From Pedobacter sp. KBW06 (GTDB lineage Bacteria; Bacteroidota; Bacteroidia; Sphingobacteriales; Sphingobacteriaceae), in contig NZ_QAJL01000001.1 of assembly GCF_003852525.1 (NCBI RefSeq), positions 62,001 to 126,000 of the forward strand: DNA of 64,000 nt, in the 5' to 3' direction. Position 1 is the stretch's first letter; every line of letters begins with the position of its first letter. Both the position numbers and the translations under genes were made by a program. Under the pieces are notes generated by a model. That model saw only the letters and a list, made by a program, of their open reading frames with translations, had not been told where the DNA came from and did not search any database. Shown piece by piece: positions 16,070-25,494 of this stretch.

Positions 16070-18055
16070 ATGCAGCCATCTCCAGAGACCCCTACTCAAA
16101 CATTTCAGCAGACCTATTTTGATGGCGGCGGTGAAATGGGTGCCCTTACCCGTTCCTACGACTGGTCTAAAACGGTATTGGGCCCTCCGGAGCATTGGTC
16201 TCAAAGTTTGCTGACCACCATCAGCATTATGCTAAAGTCCCGCTTTCCCATGTTTTTATGGTGGGGAACCGAATTGATCCAGTTCTATAACGATGCTTAC
16301 CGCCCGAGTCTGGGCAATGATGGTAAACATCCAAAAGCACTGGGCCAGCATGGCGAAGAATGCTGGCCGGAGATCTGGCCGGTCATTAAACCTTTAATCG
16401 ATCAGGTCCTTTCCGGTGGCCCCTCTACCTGGAGCGAAGATCAGCTCATCCCTATTTACCGCAATAACCGGCTGGAGGATGTCTACTGGACTTTTAGTTA
16501 TAGTAAAGTTAATGATGGCCCGGGTAAGCCCGGAGGTGTTCTCGTGATCTGTTCGGAAACGACAGAAAAGGTGAATACTTTACAAAAAATGGAAAAGACC
16601 GTGACTGAGCTTGCCGCAAGTGAATCCAGATTGAGGTATATGCTGGCCGATGCACCGGTAGCCATTGCCCTGTTTTCGGGCAAAGAACTACTCATTGAAG
16701 CGGCCAATAAAAAGGTGCTGGAAGTTTGGGGCAAAACGGAGGAAGTGATCGGAAAGCCACTCCATATTGCGATCCCCGAGTTAAAAGACCAGCCCTTCCT
16801 TCAGATCATGAACACGGTATTTACCACAGGAAAGCCCTTTCATGGAAATGAAGTTAAGGCCATTCTGGAGCAAAACCATAAACTGGAAGAGGTCTATTCC
16901 AATTTTGTGTATCAACCCTTAAAAAATGCAGATGGAGAAACGACCGGAATCGTGCTCATCGCCAATATCATCACAGAACAGGTCATTACCAGGAAAAAGG
17001 TAGAACAGGCAGAAGAAATGCTGCGTTTATCCATCGAAGCAGCCAATGTAGGCACCTGGTATATGGATGTAAATACGAGAGATTTTATTGCATCTTCCAG
17101 GATGAAAGAGTTGTATGGATACTATCCTCATGAGGAAGTTTCCTATGATGCGGTGATCAGTCAGATTCCTGAGGAACACAGAAATAAGGTGCGGCTTGCT
17201 GTAGAGCAGGCCATCGCAAGCGGAGAAAGCTATAGCATTGAGCATCCGGTTATCGGACACCACGACCAGACGCTCAGGTGGGTCAGGGCCCTGGGGAAAC
17301 TCTACCCTCCGACTGTCGGACATACTGCTCATTTTTCAGGCCTGACACTCGACATCACCGAGCAAAAGCGAGATGAAATGCGCAAAAATGACTTTATAGG
17401 CATGGTGAGCCATGAGCTGAAAACACCGCTGACTTCCCTGAACGGCTACCTGCAGCTCCTGATCGCAAGGATGAAGAAAACGGAAGATGTCTTTACCTTA
17501 ACCTCTTTGGAAAAAGCACACCTGCAGGTGAAAAAGATGAGCACCATGATCAATGGATTCCTGAACATCTCCCGCCTGGAATCGGGAAAGATCCACCTGG
17601 ACATGCAGGTTTTCGACCTGGACCAGCTGATCGCAGAAATTATTGAGGAGACCAGACCGACCTTACAACACCATAGCCTTACTTTATCGCCGTGCAATCC
17701 GGTCAGCATTTATGCAGACCGTGAAAAGATTGGTTCTGTCGTTTCCAATTTATTGAGCAATGCCATCAAGTATTCGCCAAAAGGCAAAAAGATCGAAGTC
17801 AACTGTGAGGTTCATGAAGGAATGGTGGAGGTAAGCGTAAAAGACGAAGGGATGGGAATTAAGCCACAGGCGATTGAGAAGCTGTTTGAACGTTTCTACA
17901 GGGTGGAAACCAAGCACACGCAAAACATTTCAGGATTTGGCATCGGTCTCTACCTTTGTGCCGAAATTTTGCTGCACCATAGCGGCAAAATATGGGTGGA
18001 GAGTGAAATCGGTGTAGGCTCAACTTTTTACTTTAGTCTTCCGCTGGCCCCTTAA
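16070..18055 (+). CDS. Multi-PAS sensor histidine kinase
   Basis: The 661-residue protein carries an N-terminal PAS/GAF-like region often seen in Bacteroidota and Proteobacteria kinases (MGALTRSYDWSKTVLGPPEHW, residues 23-43), two further PAS domains (about 185-305 and 315-432), then HisKA with the phosphoacceptor His448 in MVSHELKTPL. It ends in a full HATPase (N box LLSNAIKYSPKG, G boxes VKDEGMGI and GFGIGLYL). No membrane segment is visible, so the signal is probably cytoplasmic. No response regulator gene is adjacent. Confidence 0.92.
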   Translation: MQPSPETPTQTFQQTYFDGGGEMGALTRSYDWSKTVLGPPEHWSQSLLTTISIMLKSRFPMFLWWGTELIQFYNDAYRPSLGNDGKHPKALGQHGEECWPEIWPVIKPLIDQVLSGGPSTWSEDQLIPIYRNNRLEDVYWTFSYSKVNDGPGKPGGVLVICSETTEKVNTLQKMEKTVTELAASESRLRYMLADAPVAIALFSGKELLIEAANKKVLEVWGKTEEVIGKPLHIAIPELKDQPFLQIMNTVFTTGKPFHGNEVKAILEQNHKLEEVYSNFVYQPLKNADGETTGIVLIANIITEQVITRKKVEQAEEMLRLSIEAANVGTWYMDVNTRDFIASSRMKELYGYYPHEEVSYDAVISQIPEEHRNKVRLAVEQAIASGESYSIEHPVIGHHDQTLRWVRALGKLYPPTVGHTAHFSGLTLDITEQKRDEMRKNDFIGMVSHELKTPLTSLNGYLQLLIARMKKTEDVFTLTSLEKAHLQVKKMSTMINGFLNISRLESGKIHLDMQVFDLDQLIAEIIEETRPTLQHHSLTLSPCNPVSIYADREKIGSVVSNLLSNAIKYSPKGKKIEVNCEVHEGMVEVSVKDEGMGIKPQAIEKLFERFYRVETKHTQNISGFGIGLYLCAEILLHHSGKIWVESEIGVGSTFYFSLPLAP

Positions 18056-18088
18056 TCCACTCTCCTGCCCTTATTATTTTTTATACGA

Positions 18089-18619
18089 TTATGGATTTAC
18101 TTTAAATTCTACACGACGGTTTAAAGCCTTTCCTTCTTCTGAGGTGTTCGGCGTAGCCGGTTTTGTTGCACCAAAGCCTTTGATCAACAGGTTACCACCA
18201 TTGATGCCGGCATTTACCAGATAAGATTTTACAGAATTTGCCCTGTCTACAGATAGGGACATGTTGTGTGCAGGTGTACCTTCAGCAGAAGAATGACCAT
18301 TTAAAGTCAGCTTTACGCCTGGTTCCTTTTTCATTTCTCTGACTACCTGGTCCAGAATTTCAAAAGAAGCAGTTTTCAGGACATCAGAGTTAAACTCAAA
18401 CTGGACATTGCTAAAGGTAAAGCTTGCTTTTTCTTCAGGAGCCGGAGTAGCTTTCTCTTCTACAGGCGCTTTTTCAGGTTGTTTTTCTACTACGGGAGGA
18501 GCTTTTGTCTCTACCGGAGCTGTAGGCTTTGCGACTAATTTTTTCGTTTTACAAGCCTGCATCGAAAGGGTCAATAGCCCAATCGCGACGATCAGTGTAC
18601 GGGTTCTTAGAATTTTCAT
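18089..18619 (-). CDS. OmpA-family peptidoglycan-associated lipoprotein
   Basis: The 176-residue protein has a lipoprotein signal ending in LSMQAC (Cys at about 23), then a Pro/Glu/Lys-rich linker of about 45 residues, and an OmpA C-terminal domain. That domain shows FEFNSDVLKTASFEILDQV, LNGHSSAEGTPAHNMSLSVDRANSVKSYLV and GFGATKPATPNTSEEGKALNRRVEFKV, which hold the Asp and Arg that bind diaminopimelate. It anchors the outer membrane to peptidoglycan. It could equally be called Pal-like. Confidence 0.9.
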   Translation of the reverse strand: MKILRTRTLIVAIGLLTLSMQACKTKKLVAKPTAPVETKAPPVVEKQPEKAPVEEKATPAPEEKASFTFSNVQFEFNSDVLKTASFEILDQVVREMKKEPGVKLTLNGHSSAEGTPAHNMSLSVDRANSVKSYLVNAGINGGNLLIKGFGATKPATPNTSEEGKALNRRVEFKVNP

Positions 18620-18718
18620 TTATGTTTTTGTGTTTGTTAAAAATAGAAATTTTTATCAGATGATTAAACATTAAAACGGATTAGTTACGTAAATAGTGCG
18701 AGCCGCAATAAAAGGGCT

Positions 18719-19651
18719 TCAATGCGGAGCCGATAAATTCCTGGAAGGCCCCCGCAAAATTCCTGTGGAAATTCCGAAACGGAGGTAGGCGTATTTATCT
18801 CTGTAATAGATGTTATAAGGATCTTCCCCATAATAACCAGCCGCCGCCATGAGAAAGACATTGTCCATAAAAGGGAAACTATAATGGAAAGAAAGCTCGG
18901 CATTTAATCTTTTCTTCAAGGCCCAGAAAGCGTAGTCATCCATCCTGTTCAGGGCATAATTTACACCTGCGTTTAGTCGCCAGACCTCCTTTAAAGGACG
19001 ATATCCCCGCAAAGAAAAGTTATAGAACACCCTGGTAAAACCATAACTGCCCCTAAGGATCTTCTCGTAATTGAACCATTTATGCCATTCCAGTCCGGCT
19101 TCATGGTTTAAACTCAGGTCGTGACGACCGTTTAACCCGGGAATACTATTGCCAAAGTTATAGCTGATCAGGAGCGCATTGGTACTGAAATTACCAGTCC
19201 TGGTATTCACGCTGCCATCTGGATTTAAGGCTGCATCATCTTGTCCGTTGGAATGGTGCTGATAGCGCAGGGTCGCATATTGATAATCCTCCACCCTGCG
19301 GTTCAGGCGAAAATATAAAATTCCACCGAGCCGGAAACTGGGTGTCCGGACGCCCGAAGACTGCTCCTCCCTTACCCGCACCGTAAAATCAGGGTGTACG
19401 GCAAAAGCAACAGGCAATTCAGGACTCGCGACCACCATATAAGTAGAAGTCAGTTTTCCGTTGATGATGTATTTATCAGGTGCCCCGATCTCCCCTTTCG
19501 GAGCGGTATAGGAAAGCTCCGAATTTTCTTTATAGAGCTGAATAAAATTGACATTGGCCTGCTGTCTGACCTGTGCGGCAGCTATGTCTATACTTAAAAT
19601 ATAAATCACCGTCAGCCAATACCAGGGTTTCATGAGAGATTTTAGATACAA
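18719..19651 (-). CDS. Outer-membrane barrel protein with a phospholipase A1-like HxSNG motif
   Basis: The product has up to 310 residues; an ATG six codons in (19633) gives a neater signal peptide, MKPWYWLTVIYILSIDIAAAQ. The mature part consists of amphipathic strands, as in a beta barrel. The motif RYQHHSNGQDD matches the H-x-S-N-G catalytic block of outer membrane phospholipase A (PldA), and NFSTNAL further on could supply the third residue, at a larger spacing than in PldA. Overall similarity is weak by eye, so enzyme activity is a hypothesis. Confidence 0.55.
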   Translation of the reverse strand: MYLKSLMKPWYWLTVIYILSIDIAAAQVRQQANVNFIQLYKENSELSYTAPKGEIGAPDKYIINGKLTSTYMVVASPELPVAFAVHPDFTVRVREEQSSGVRTPSFRLGGILYFRLNRRVEDYQYATLRYQHHSNGQDDAALNPDGSVNTRTGNFSTNALLISYNFGNSIPGLNGRHDLSLNHEAGLEWHKWFNYEKILRGSYGFTRVFYNFSLRGYRPLKEVWRLNAGVNYALNRMDDYAFWALKKRLNAELSFHYSFPFMDNVFLMAAAGYYGEDPYNIYYRDKYAYLRFGISTGILRGPSRNLSAPH

Positions 19652-19875
19652 AACGCATTCAGGTACCTAAAGGTTTTTGTGTTTTCATGAAAAGAATGTT
19701 TTTCGGAATACCATGGTCATGCCCTGAAGCAAAAACGCTACAGCAAGGCGATCAGACAAAGGCTGCGAAGGCAGGGCAAATCATCATTGCTCAGCCAATC
19801 ATCAGCTGATCGCTTTATGGTACAGGAAAGCCTCAGAGACCATTGATCACTGCAGAAAAAACAGTTGAACAGTAT

Positions 19876-20187
19876 TTACTGTCTGTTGAAGGAATTTAAT
19901 GTAGCGGTTTTCCAACGGATATACCCCAGCCTGTCGCACTGTGCAGCCACTTCAATGATGGCATGTTCCGGAACATCGTTCACGATCTTCCACCGAATGG
20001 TGTACTTGCTGTTGTAACTAAGGTAAATCACCACATCCTCAAAGAGTGGCTCCATATGGTCTAAATATTTTAGATGTTCATCCTGAAGTTCTTTCGCCAG
20101 ACGGCTCAGTCTTTCATTCATCACTTTAGCTAAAGGCGCTGCCGGTTTAATATCCGGCTCTATAATTGGGACTACGGTTATGGTCAT
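19876..20187 (-). CDS. Hypothetical protein, 103 residues
   Basis: A small soluble protein with a Pro-rich start (TITVVPIIEPDIKPAAPLAK), a charged helix and a YLSYNSKYTIRWKIVNDVPEHAIIEVAAQCDRLGYIRW beta region. No family is recognised. It is separated from the next same-strand gene by 224 bp with no evident ORF. Confidence 0.6.
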   Translation of the reverse strand: MTITVVPIIEPDIKPAAPLAKVMNERLSRLAKELQDEHLKYLDHMEPLFEDVVIYLSYNSKYTIRWKIVNDVPEHAIIEVAAQCDRLGYIRWKTATLNSFNRQ

Positions 20188-20497
20188 ATCGCTGGTTCAA
20201 TCTGGGATCGTATCTACAATTAACGACAAATCATAAATCATGCCTATAATTTGAAATACTACAAATATTAGCAAACACAACTAATCTAAACAACTTAAAA
20301 AAGTCCTGCTAAAGTTTTTCGGATCTATTTATTCTCCTCCGCAGGAAACCGTCTTCCTGCAGAACCAAAGAAACATTTTTTTATACATTAAGATAAAATC
20401 AGGCAAAAAACCACACAACATGATCGATTATTTATTTAAAAACAAATTAAGGACTGATATTTGCGCTAATAAATAATTACAAACAAAAACAAAACCT
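20188..20497. other. Divergent intergenic region with a short hairpin
   Basis: No gene is supportable here. It must hold the promoters of the 103-residue protein gene (minus) and the M48 peptidase gene (plus). GCAGGAA-ACCGTC-TTCCTGC at 20341-20360 is a perfect 7-bp stem with a 6-nt loop and no T-run. Confidence 0.5.
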
Positions 20498-21280
20498 ATG
20501 ATGAAGAAAACAATGCTTACCGGCCTGGTACTGGCTGCCACGCTCGGTACGGCCTCTGCGCAATTTAAGTTAAACAGCAAAGCAATCGGCGCGGTCGGAA
20601 AAGGCGTTAAAGCAGCTACTTTCAGTGATGCGGAAGCGGCGAAACTGGCCAAAGAGGCGGTAGACTGGATGGACGAACACAATACTGTTGCCGGTCCTCA
20701 GGATCCTTACACGATCAGACTGAACAAAATTTTCGACAAACACAAAAACGAGGACGGATTAAGCCTGAATTACAAAGTATATAAAGTAGTTGACATCAAT
20801 GCTTTTGCCTGTGCTGACGGAAGTGTACGTGTATTTTCAGCCCTGATGGACAAAATGACCGATCAGGAATTACTGGCCATTATTGGACACGAAATAGGTC
20901 ATGTTAAGAATCACGACAGTCGTGATGCCATGCGTGCGGCTTATAAGCGTGCTGCAATTTCTGATGCCGCCTCTTCTCAGTCGGGAGCAGTAAACACCTT
21001 ATCTCAAAGTCAGCTTGGCGACCTGGCAAATGCGATCCTGGAATCCAGCTATAGTCGCAAGCAGGAGTCAGAAGCAGATAACTTCGGTTATGACTTTCTT
21101 AAAAAACACAATTACGACGTTATGGCAATGGCCAGTGCATTCAAAAAGCTACAGGCTTTAGGCAGTGGTGATAAGAAAAGTACCATGCAAAAGATGATGA
21201 GCTCACATCCGGATAGTGGCGCCCGTGCAGAAGAAGTAGAGAAAAAAGCTAAAAAAGATGGTTTAGCAAAAGGAAAATAA
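20498..21280 (+). CDS. Secreted M48-family zinc metallopeptidase
   Basis: The 260-residue product has a signal peptide (cleavage near TASAQ, residue 22) and the zinc motif HEIGH at 131-135. The third ligand Glu lies in the SRKQESEADNFGYDFL helix at about 190. This is the LoiP/YcaL-type layout: soluble, periplasmic or lipidless, about 25 kDa. These peptidases help quality control of the envelope. A bidirectional terminator follows. Confidence 0.92.
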   Translation: MMKKTMLTGLVLAATLGTASAQFKLNSKAIGAVGKGVKAATFSDAEAAKLAKEAVDWMDEHNTVAGPQDPYTIRLNKIFDKHKNEDGLSLNYKVYKVVDINAFACADGSVRVFSALMDKMTDQELLAIIGHEIGHVKNHDSRDAMRAAYKRAAISDAASSQSGAVNTLSQSQLGDLANAILESSYSRKQESEADNFGYDFLKKHNYDVMAMASAFKKLQALGSGDKKSTMQKMMSSHPDSGARAEEVEKKAKKDGLAKGK

Positions 21281-21309
21281 ACCGGGCCTCCGGGCTCATG
21301 AATGCAAAA

Positions 21310-21345
21310 AAAAAGGGCAGCACCTGATGGGATGCTGCCCTTTTT
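21310..21345. terminator. Bidirectional terminator between M48 peptidase and PAP2 genes
   Basis: GGGCAGCA (21315-21322) pairs with TGCTGCCC (21333-21340); an A-run precedes and a T-run follows, so it serves both converging genes. Confidence 0.9.
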
Positions 21346-21359
21346 GTCTATAGAAATCT

Positions 21360-21977
21360 TTATTTATTAGGTCGTATAAATCCCATGGAGAATGCACTTC
21401 CGGTTCCCAGCAAGGCACCTGCAGCCACATCTGTGGGATAATGCACGCCCAGATACAGACGGGAGAAACCAACCGAACTTGCCCATAAATAAGCCGGGGC
21501 AATCACATACCACTTAGGATAAGCATTGGATAAAGCAGTAGCGGTCGTAAAAGCCGTAGAGGTATGTCCTGATGGGAAAGAGTAATGTGAAGGCTGGTAT
21601 ACCGCATTGATCTTAACGAGTCCGTTAAATGGCCTCGGCCGCTTAATGACTTTCTTAAGAAAAAGTGTGGCGAGTACGTTTACCGCAGAGGCGCTGGCCA
21701 CATATAATGCGTTTTGTCTCATTTCCTTATCATTTGTGATCACTCCGCCAGCCAGCAGGGCCACGGGAACACCTATATTTACCACATCATTGTTCTTGGA
21801 AAGAAACATAAAGAAACCGGTGCGCTGCTCTGTTCTGTGTTCAGAAAGGTTGATCAGAATTTTATCATCCAGCCGCTGCATTGCGTTCTGTCCAAAAACA
21901 GGAGCAGACAAGGCAAACGATAAACTCAACTGAAATAGTAATATATACTTAATAAATACGATTCTTCTGGTTCTCAT
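21360..21977 (-). CDS. PAP2-family (type 2) phosphatidic acid phosphatase
   Basis: The 205-residue membrane protein has an N-terminal signal-like helix and the three PAP2 motifs: KKVIKRPRPF, FPSGHTSTAF and SRLYLGVHYPTDV, with the catalytic His in motifs 2 and 3. It probably dephosphorylates lipid phosphates such as undecaprenyl pyrophosphate or phosphatidic acid on the outer face of the inner membrane. It diverges from a DegT aminotransferase gene, 54 bp away. Confidence 0.9.
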   Translation of the reverse strand: MRTRRIVFIKYILLFQLSLSFALSAPVFGQNAMQRLDDKILINLSEHRTEQRTGFFMFLSKNNDVVNIGVPVALLAGGVITNDKEMRQNALYVASASAVNVLATLFLKKVIKRPRPFNGLVKINAVYQPSHYSFPSGHTSTAFTTATALSNAYPKWYVIAPAYLWASSVGFSRLYLGVHYPTDVAAGALLGTGSAFSMGFIRPNK

Positions 21978-22031
21978 GCTGTAAATTTACATTTTATTTT
22001 ATTTAAAACTACTTTGCTTCAAAACTAGAAA

Positions 22032-23210
22032 ATGATTCCGAGAGGTAAATTAGACATTCCATTCTCCGATATTTTTGCAGGCATCAGGTACTGTATTTCG
22101 GGCTATTTTTTTTCGAAACAGCTGCATCATAGCAGCACAACAGCAACGAATCAACTGATGACCTTATCGGTCAGAACCGGGCTCGACCTTACCCTCAGGG
22201 CTTTAAATTTTCCTCCGGGCACTGAAATTCTGGTCAGCGACATCAACATTCCGGATATGTTTAACATCATCTCGGCACATCAGCTGCGTGCCATCCCTAT
22301 CCCGGTCAACAAAGATACCCTGGAGGTAGATGCGGAACAGGTAGCGGCAGCGCTGAGCCCTGCCAGCAAAGCCATTCTGATTGCACACCTCTTCGGCGGA
22401 ATTACACCCCTGGATGAGATCGCGAAAATTGCGAAGGAAAAACAGCTGGTACTCATTGAAGATTGTGCACAGGCTTTCCAGGGCGCAGGTTACCAGGGAC
22501 ATCCGGAATCAAAGGTTTTGATGTTTAGCTTTGGCATGATCAAAACCAATACCGCCATCAGCGGGGCAGTTCTGCAGTTCAATGATCCGGAGCTCTATAA
22601 CAAAGTAGAGGCACTAAACGCGGGCCTGCCAAAACAGCGCATCAGCCCTTATCTAAAAAAACTTTGCAAGGCCATGTGCATCAGCTTGCTCAGCAGCAGG
22701 GCATGTTATACGCTTTTTTATCAGATCATGATGGCCAGGGGAAAAGATTTTGATGCGGTACTCTCCTCTTTCACGAGGGGGTTTCCCGGAAATGACCCCT
22801 TAAAGAAAATCAGGTACAGGCCATCTGTGCCAAATCAGCGACTGATGGAACGCCGGTTAAAGGCTTTTAAAATCGCAGATGTCTATTTAAGGAAAAAGCT
22901 TTTCACTGAGGTCATGAACGGGCTTCCTGCCGGCATACAAATCGGTCACTTAAACCAGAAAAACACCAATTGGGTGATTCCCATCCAGTGTCAGCATCCC
23001 GAAGAAATGATCAGGCACCTTCGTGCAAACGGTTACGATGCAAGTTCAAAAGCATCCAGCCTGGTCAGGCTTCCGGCTTCAACAGCAACTCCTGCTGAAA
23101 AAAGCGGGGAGCTTTCCTTAACAAAACTCGTGTATCTCCCGATGGACATTTCCATGAGCCCTGCCGAGCGCCTGAAACTAGGCGCCTTAATCAAAGAAAA
23201 ACTCCCTTAA
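22032..23210 (+). CDS. DegT/DnrJ/EryC1/StrS-type PLP aminotransferase
   Basis: The 392-residue fold-type I PLP enzyme has VSDINIPDMFNIISAHQLRAIPIPVN, the HLFGG segment, LIEDCAQAFQG (Asp that contacts the PLP ring), and MFSFGMIKTNTAISGAVLQF with the Schiff-base Lys. Family members aminate keto-sugars for polysaccharide or antibiotic synthesis. No other sugar gene is next to it, so the substrate is open. The C-terminal third is more divergent than usual. Confidence 0.85.
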   Translation: MIPRGKLDIPFSDIFAGIRYCISGYFFSKQLHHSSTTATNQLMTLSVRTGLDLTLRALNFPPGTEILVSDINIPDMFNIISAHQLRAIPIPVNKDTLEVDAEQVAAALSPASKAILIAHLFGGITPLDEIAKIAKEKQLVLIEDCAQAFQGAGYQGHPESKVLMFSFGMIKTNTAISGAVLQFNDPELYNKVEALNAGLPKQRISPYLKKLCKAMCISLLSSRACYTLFYQIMMARGKDFDAVLSSFTRGFPGNDPLKKIRYRPSVPNQRLMERRLKAFKIADVYLRKKLFTEVMNGLPAGIQIGHLNQKNTNWVIPIQCQHPEEMIRHLRANGYDASSKASSLVRLPASTATPAEKSGELSLTKLVYLPMDISMSPAERLKLGALIKEKLP

Positions 23211-23216
23211 CCGCGA

Positions 23217-23924
23217 TTAGAACCTGGTATACAGGGCCAGCTGAACCGCATGGTTCATCGTGCTCTGCTTCAATCCTTTTACCGTCTGGTTTAAATAACC
23301 CGCTTCAATATCCATCTTTTTGCTGAAGCGGTAACCGGCGGCAAGGTAAGCCCTGTTCTGGTCGAAAACATGACCGTTCAGCTTGCCTTTATTTTGTACG
23401 TTAAAGAAAAGTTCATTCTGTAATGCTGCGAAAGGGCCCTTATCAAAATTCTGCTTTCCTTTTTCCAGTGGAAGGATCGTTCTGAAAAAGTAGCGGAAGC
23501 GCTGTGCAAATAAATCCTGTCCGGCAGTTTGTTCCATAAAACGTTGTTCCAAACGGAACCTGTGGCTGATGTTCACCGTACTGATTTTATGTTTATAGAT
23601 GTACTGCTGCCAGATCCGGTGTTCTGTAAGACGCAGGTCTTTCCTGCCCACCTGGTCGATAAAGGTTTCGTTCAGTAAATAACCAAGGGTAACATCGCTT
23701 TTATCATTGATAAAATAGGTAAGCCCCGGTCTGAACATAAAGTTTCTCAATTGAGAAAACTGATCTGAAGACCTCAATTGTACATCGAGGTGGGTCCCCC
23801 ATTTTTTATTGATTTTGGTATTATTTAAAAGAAACAGCCATCCGGTACTTTGGTGTTGAATCTGGGCAATGGCCAACTGGCTTAAACTGCATAATATAGC
23901 CAGCAAAAGAAGGGAAATACGCAT
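23217..23924 (-). CDS. DUF2490 outer-membrane protein
   Basis: The 235-residue product has a signal peptide (LAIAQ cleavage) followed by alternating amphipathic strands: LDVQLRSSDQFSQLRNFMFRPGLTYFI, LTEHRIWQQYIYKHKI, SHRFRLEQRFME, ending in an aromatic LALYTRF typical of outer-membrane insertion. This matches DUF2490, a Bacteroidota family of unknown function. It converges with the DegT gene with 6 bp between stops. Confidence 0.8.
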   Translation of the reverse strand: MRISLLLLAILCSLSQLAIAQIQHQSTGWLFLLNNTKINKKWGTHLDVQLRSSDQFSQLRNFMFRPGLTYFINDKSDVTLGYLLNETFIDQVGRKDLRLTEHRIWQQYIYKHKISTVNISHRFRLEQRFMEQTAGQDLFAQRFRYFFRTILPLEKGKQNFDKGPFAALQNELFFNVQNKGKLNGHVFDQNRAYLAAGYRFSKKMDIEAGYLNQTVKGLKQSTMNHAVQLALYTRF

Positions 23925-24065
23925 GATATGTTAATTTATTCGTGTGTTTGCCCAAAATAATAACATTATTTTAAAGATTTAAATTCCTGACAAAAATTCA
24001 ACATTGTTATTTACCGGAAAGAAAAGGAGTATTGCCAGTTATTATGCCTATTTTGGTAAAAAAAC

Positions 24066-24320
24066 ATGGGTGTAAAAAAGCATTTATTAGATGCTCAGGC
24101 GAAGCTGCCAGGGGGAACAATTGTGAAAGGGCCGGTAACGACTTCTGATGATAAAACTTATCATTTTAAAAGCCAGTCGGGTGCTGCAGACTTTTACCTG
24201 TATGTCATGAGGGACGACAACGGCTGGTATGAATCCGGAGGGAACGAGGCCGAGCATCCGCAGGAAGTGGTGGATCAGATCGGGACACAGATTGATGACT
24301 TTTTAAGTAAAAACGGATAA
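24066..24320 (+). CDS. Hypothetical 84-residue protein
   Basis: A small soluble protein (MGVKKHLLDAQAKLPG...) with a beta-hairpin-like middle (KTYHFKSQSGAADFYLYVMRDDNGWYESGG) and a C-terminal amphipathic helix. No family is recognised. A strong hairpin terminator follows immediately, which supports it as a separately expressed gene. Confidence 0.65.
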   Translation: MGVKKHLLDAQAKLPGGTIVKGPVTTSDDKTYHFKSQSGAADFYLYVMRDDNGWYESGGNEAEHPQEVVDQIGTQIDDFLSKNG

Positions 24321-24323
24321 AAT

Positions 24324-24359
24324 AAAAAAGAGCCGGTATTTTAAAATACCGGCCCTTTT
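24324..24359. terminator. Bidirectional terminator
   Basis: GCCGGTATTTT (24332-24342) and AAAATACCGGC (24343-24353) form a perfect palindrome with an A-run before and a T-run after. It ends the 84-residue gene (plus) and the flavin oxidoreductase gene (minus). Confidence 0.9.
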
Positions 24360-24376
24360 ACTTTTAACTTTATCGC

Positions 24377-25483
24377 TTAGTCCAAAACCAGTTTGCTCAA
24401 TGCGGCTTTGGTAAAGCCTTTTAATTCGTCGGTACGTTCCTCTCTGATTTTCTTTACCCAGTTCGGGTCTGCAAGTAATGGCCTTCCTACGGCAACAAGG
24501 TCGAAATCTCCCCTGTCCATACGGCGCATCAGTTCTTCCAATGAACTTGGCTCAGAACTTTCTCCTGCAAAAGCGCCCAAAAATTCTCCGTTCAGTCCAA
24601 CAGAACCTACTGTAATCGTTGCTTTTCCGGTTACCTTTTTTGCCCATCCGGCAAAGTTCAGGTCAGAGCCTTCAAATTCAGGCTCCCAGAAACGACGTTG
24701 TGAAGCATGGAAAATGTCTACTCCTGCATCAGCCAGAGGGTTCAGCCAGGCTTCCAGTTCTGCCGGGCTTTTCGCCATCTGGAAGGTATAATCTGCAGGT
24801 TTCCATTGTGATAAACGAAGGATCACTGCGAAATCTTCCCCTACCTGTCTGCGCACTTCTTTGACCACTTCGATGGCAAAACGGCTTCGTTCCGGCAAAG
24901 TCTTGCCTCCGTATCCATCTGTACGTAAATTGGTACCTTCCCAAAAGAACTGGTCGATCAGATAACCATGGGCACCATGAATCTCTACCGTATCAAAGCC
25001 CAGACGTTTGGCATCTGCTGCTGCGCGGCCATAAGCCAGGATCGCCTCAGTGATGTCATTTTCGGTCATCGTATTTCCGTTGTTAAAACCAGGTCTGTTC
25101 AGTCCCGACGGACCTTCAAAAGGTGCAGAGGGAAGCCATCCTGAATGGTGGTTGTCCATCACTCCCATATGCCAGATCTGAGGCCCCATTTCTCCTCCCG
25201 CTGCATGAACACCTTTAATGACATTCTGCCAGCCATCCAATGCCGCTGTTCCATGAAAATGAGGAATGTTCGCATCATTGGAAGAAGCAATCCTGTCGAT
25301 TACCGTTCCTTCAGAAAGGATCAGGCCAACTTCACCTTCCGCTCTTTTCTGATAATAAGCCGCCACATCGGAAGTCGGGATTCCATTTGGAGAGAATGAC
25401 CGCGTCATCGGAGCCATCACAATTCTGTTTTTTATATTTAATGATTTCAGACTAAAGGGTCTGAATAAACTGTCAGTATTCAT
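24377..25483 (-). CDS. Old Yellow Enzyme-family NADH:flavin oxidoreductase
   Basis: The 368-residue FMN enzyme has an N-terminal NRIVMAPMTRSFSPNGIPT, the HMGVMDN region, and the active-site block VEIHGAHGYLIDQFFWEGTNLRTDGYGG with the His that binds substrate, then DLVAVGRPLLADPNW. OYE enzymes reduce activated alkenes and electrophiles with NAD(P)H. It is 11 bp downstream of the ArsR-type regulator gene on the same strand, so the pair forms an autoregulated operon. Confidence 0.92.
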   Translation of the reverse strand: MNTDSLFRPFSLKSLNIKNRIVMAPMTRSFSPNGIPTSDVAAYYQKRAEGEVGLILSEGTVIDRIASSNDANIPHFHGTAALDGWQNVIKGVHAAGGEMGPQIWHMGVMDNHHSGWLPSAPFEGPSGLNRPGFNNGNTMTENDITEAILAYGRAAADAKRLGFDTVEIHGAHGYLIDQFFWEGTNLRTDGYGGKTLPERSRFAIEVVKEVRRQVGEDFAVILRLSQWKPADYTFQMAKSPAELEAWLNPLADAGVDIFHASQRRFWEPEFEGSDLNFAGWAKKVTGKATITVGSVGLNGEFLGAFAGESSEPSSLEELMRRMDRGDFDLVAVGRPLLADPNWVKKIREERTDELKGFTKAALSKLVLD

Positions 25484-25494
25484 ATATTATTTAT

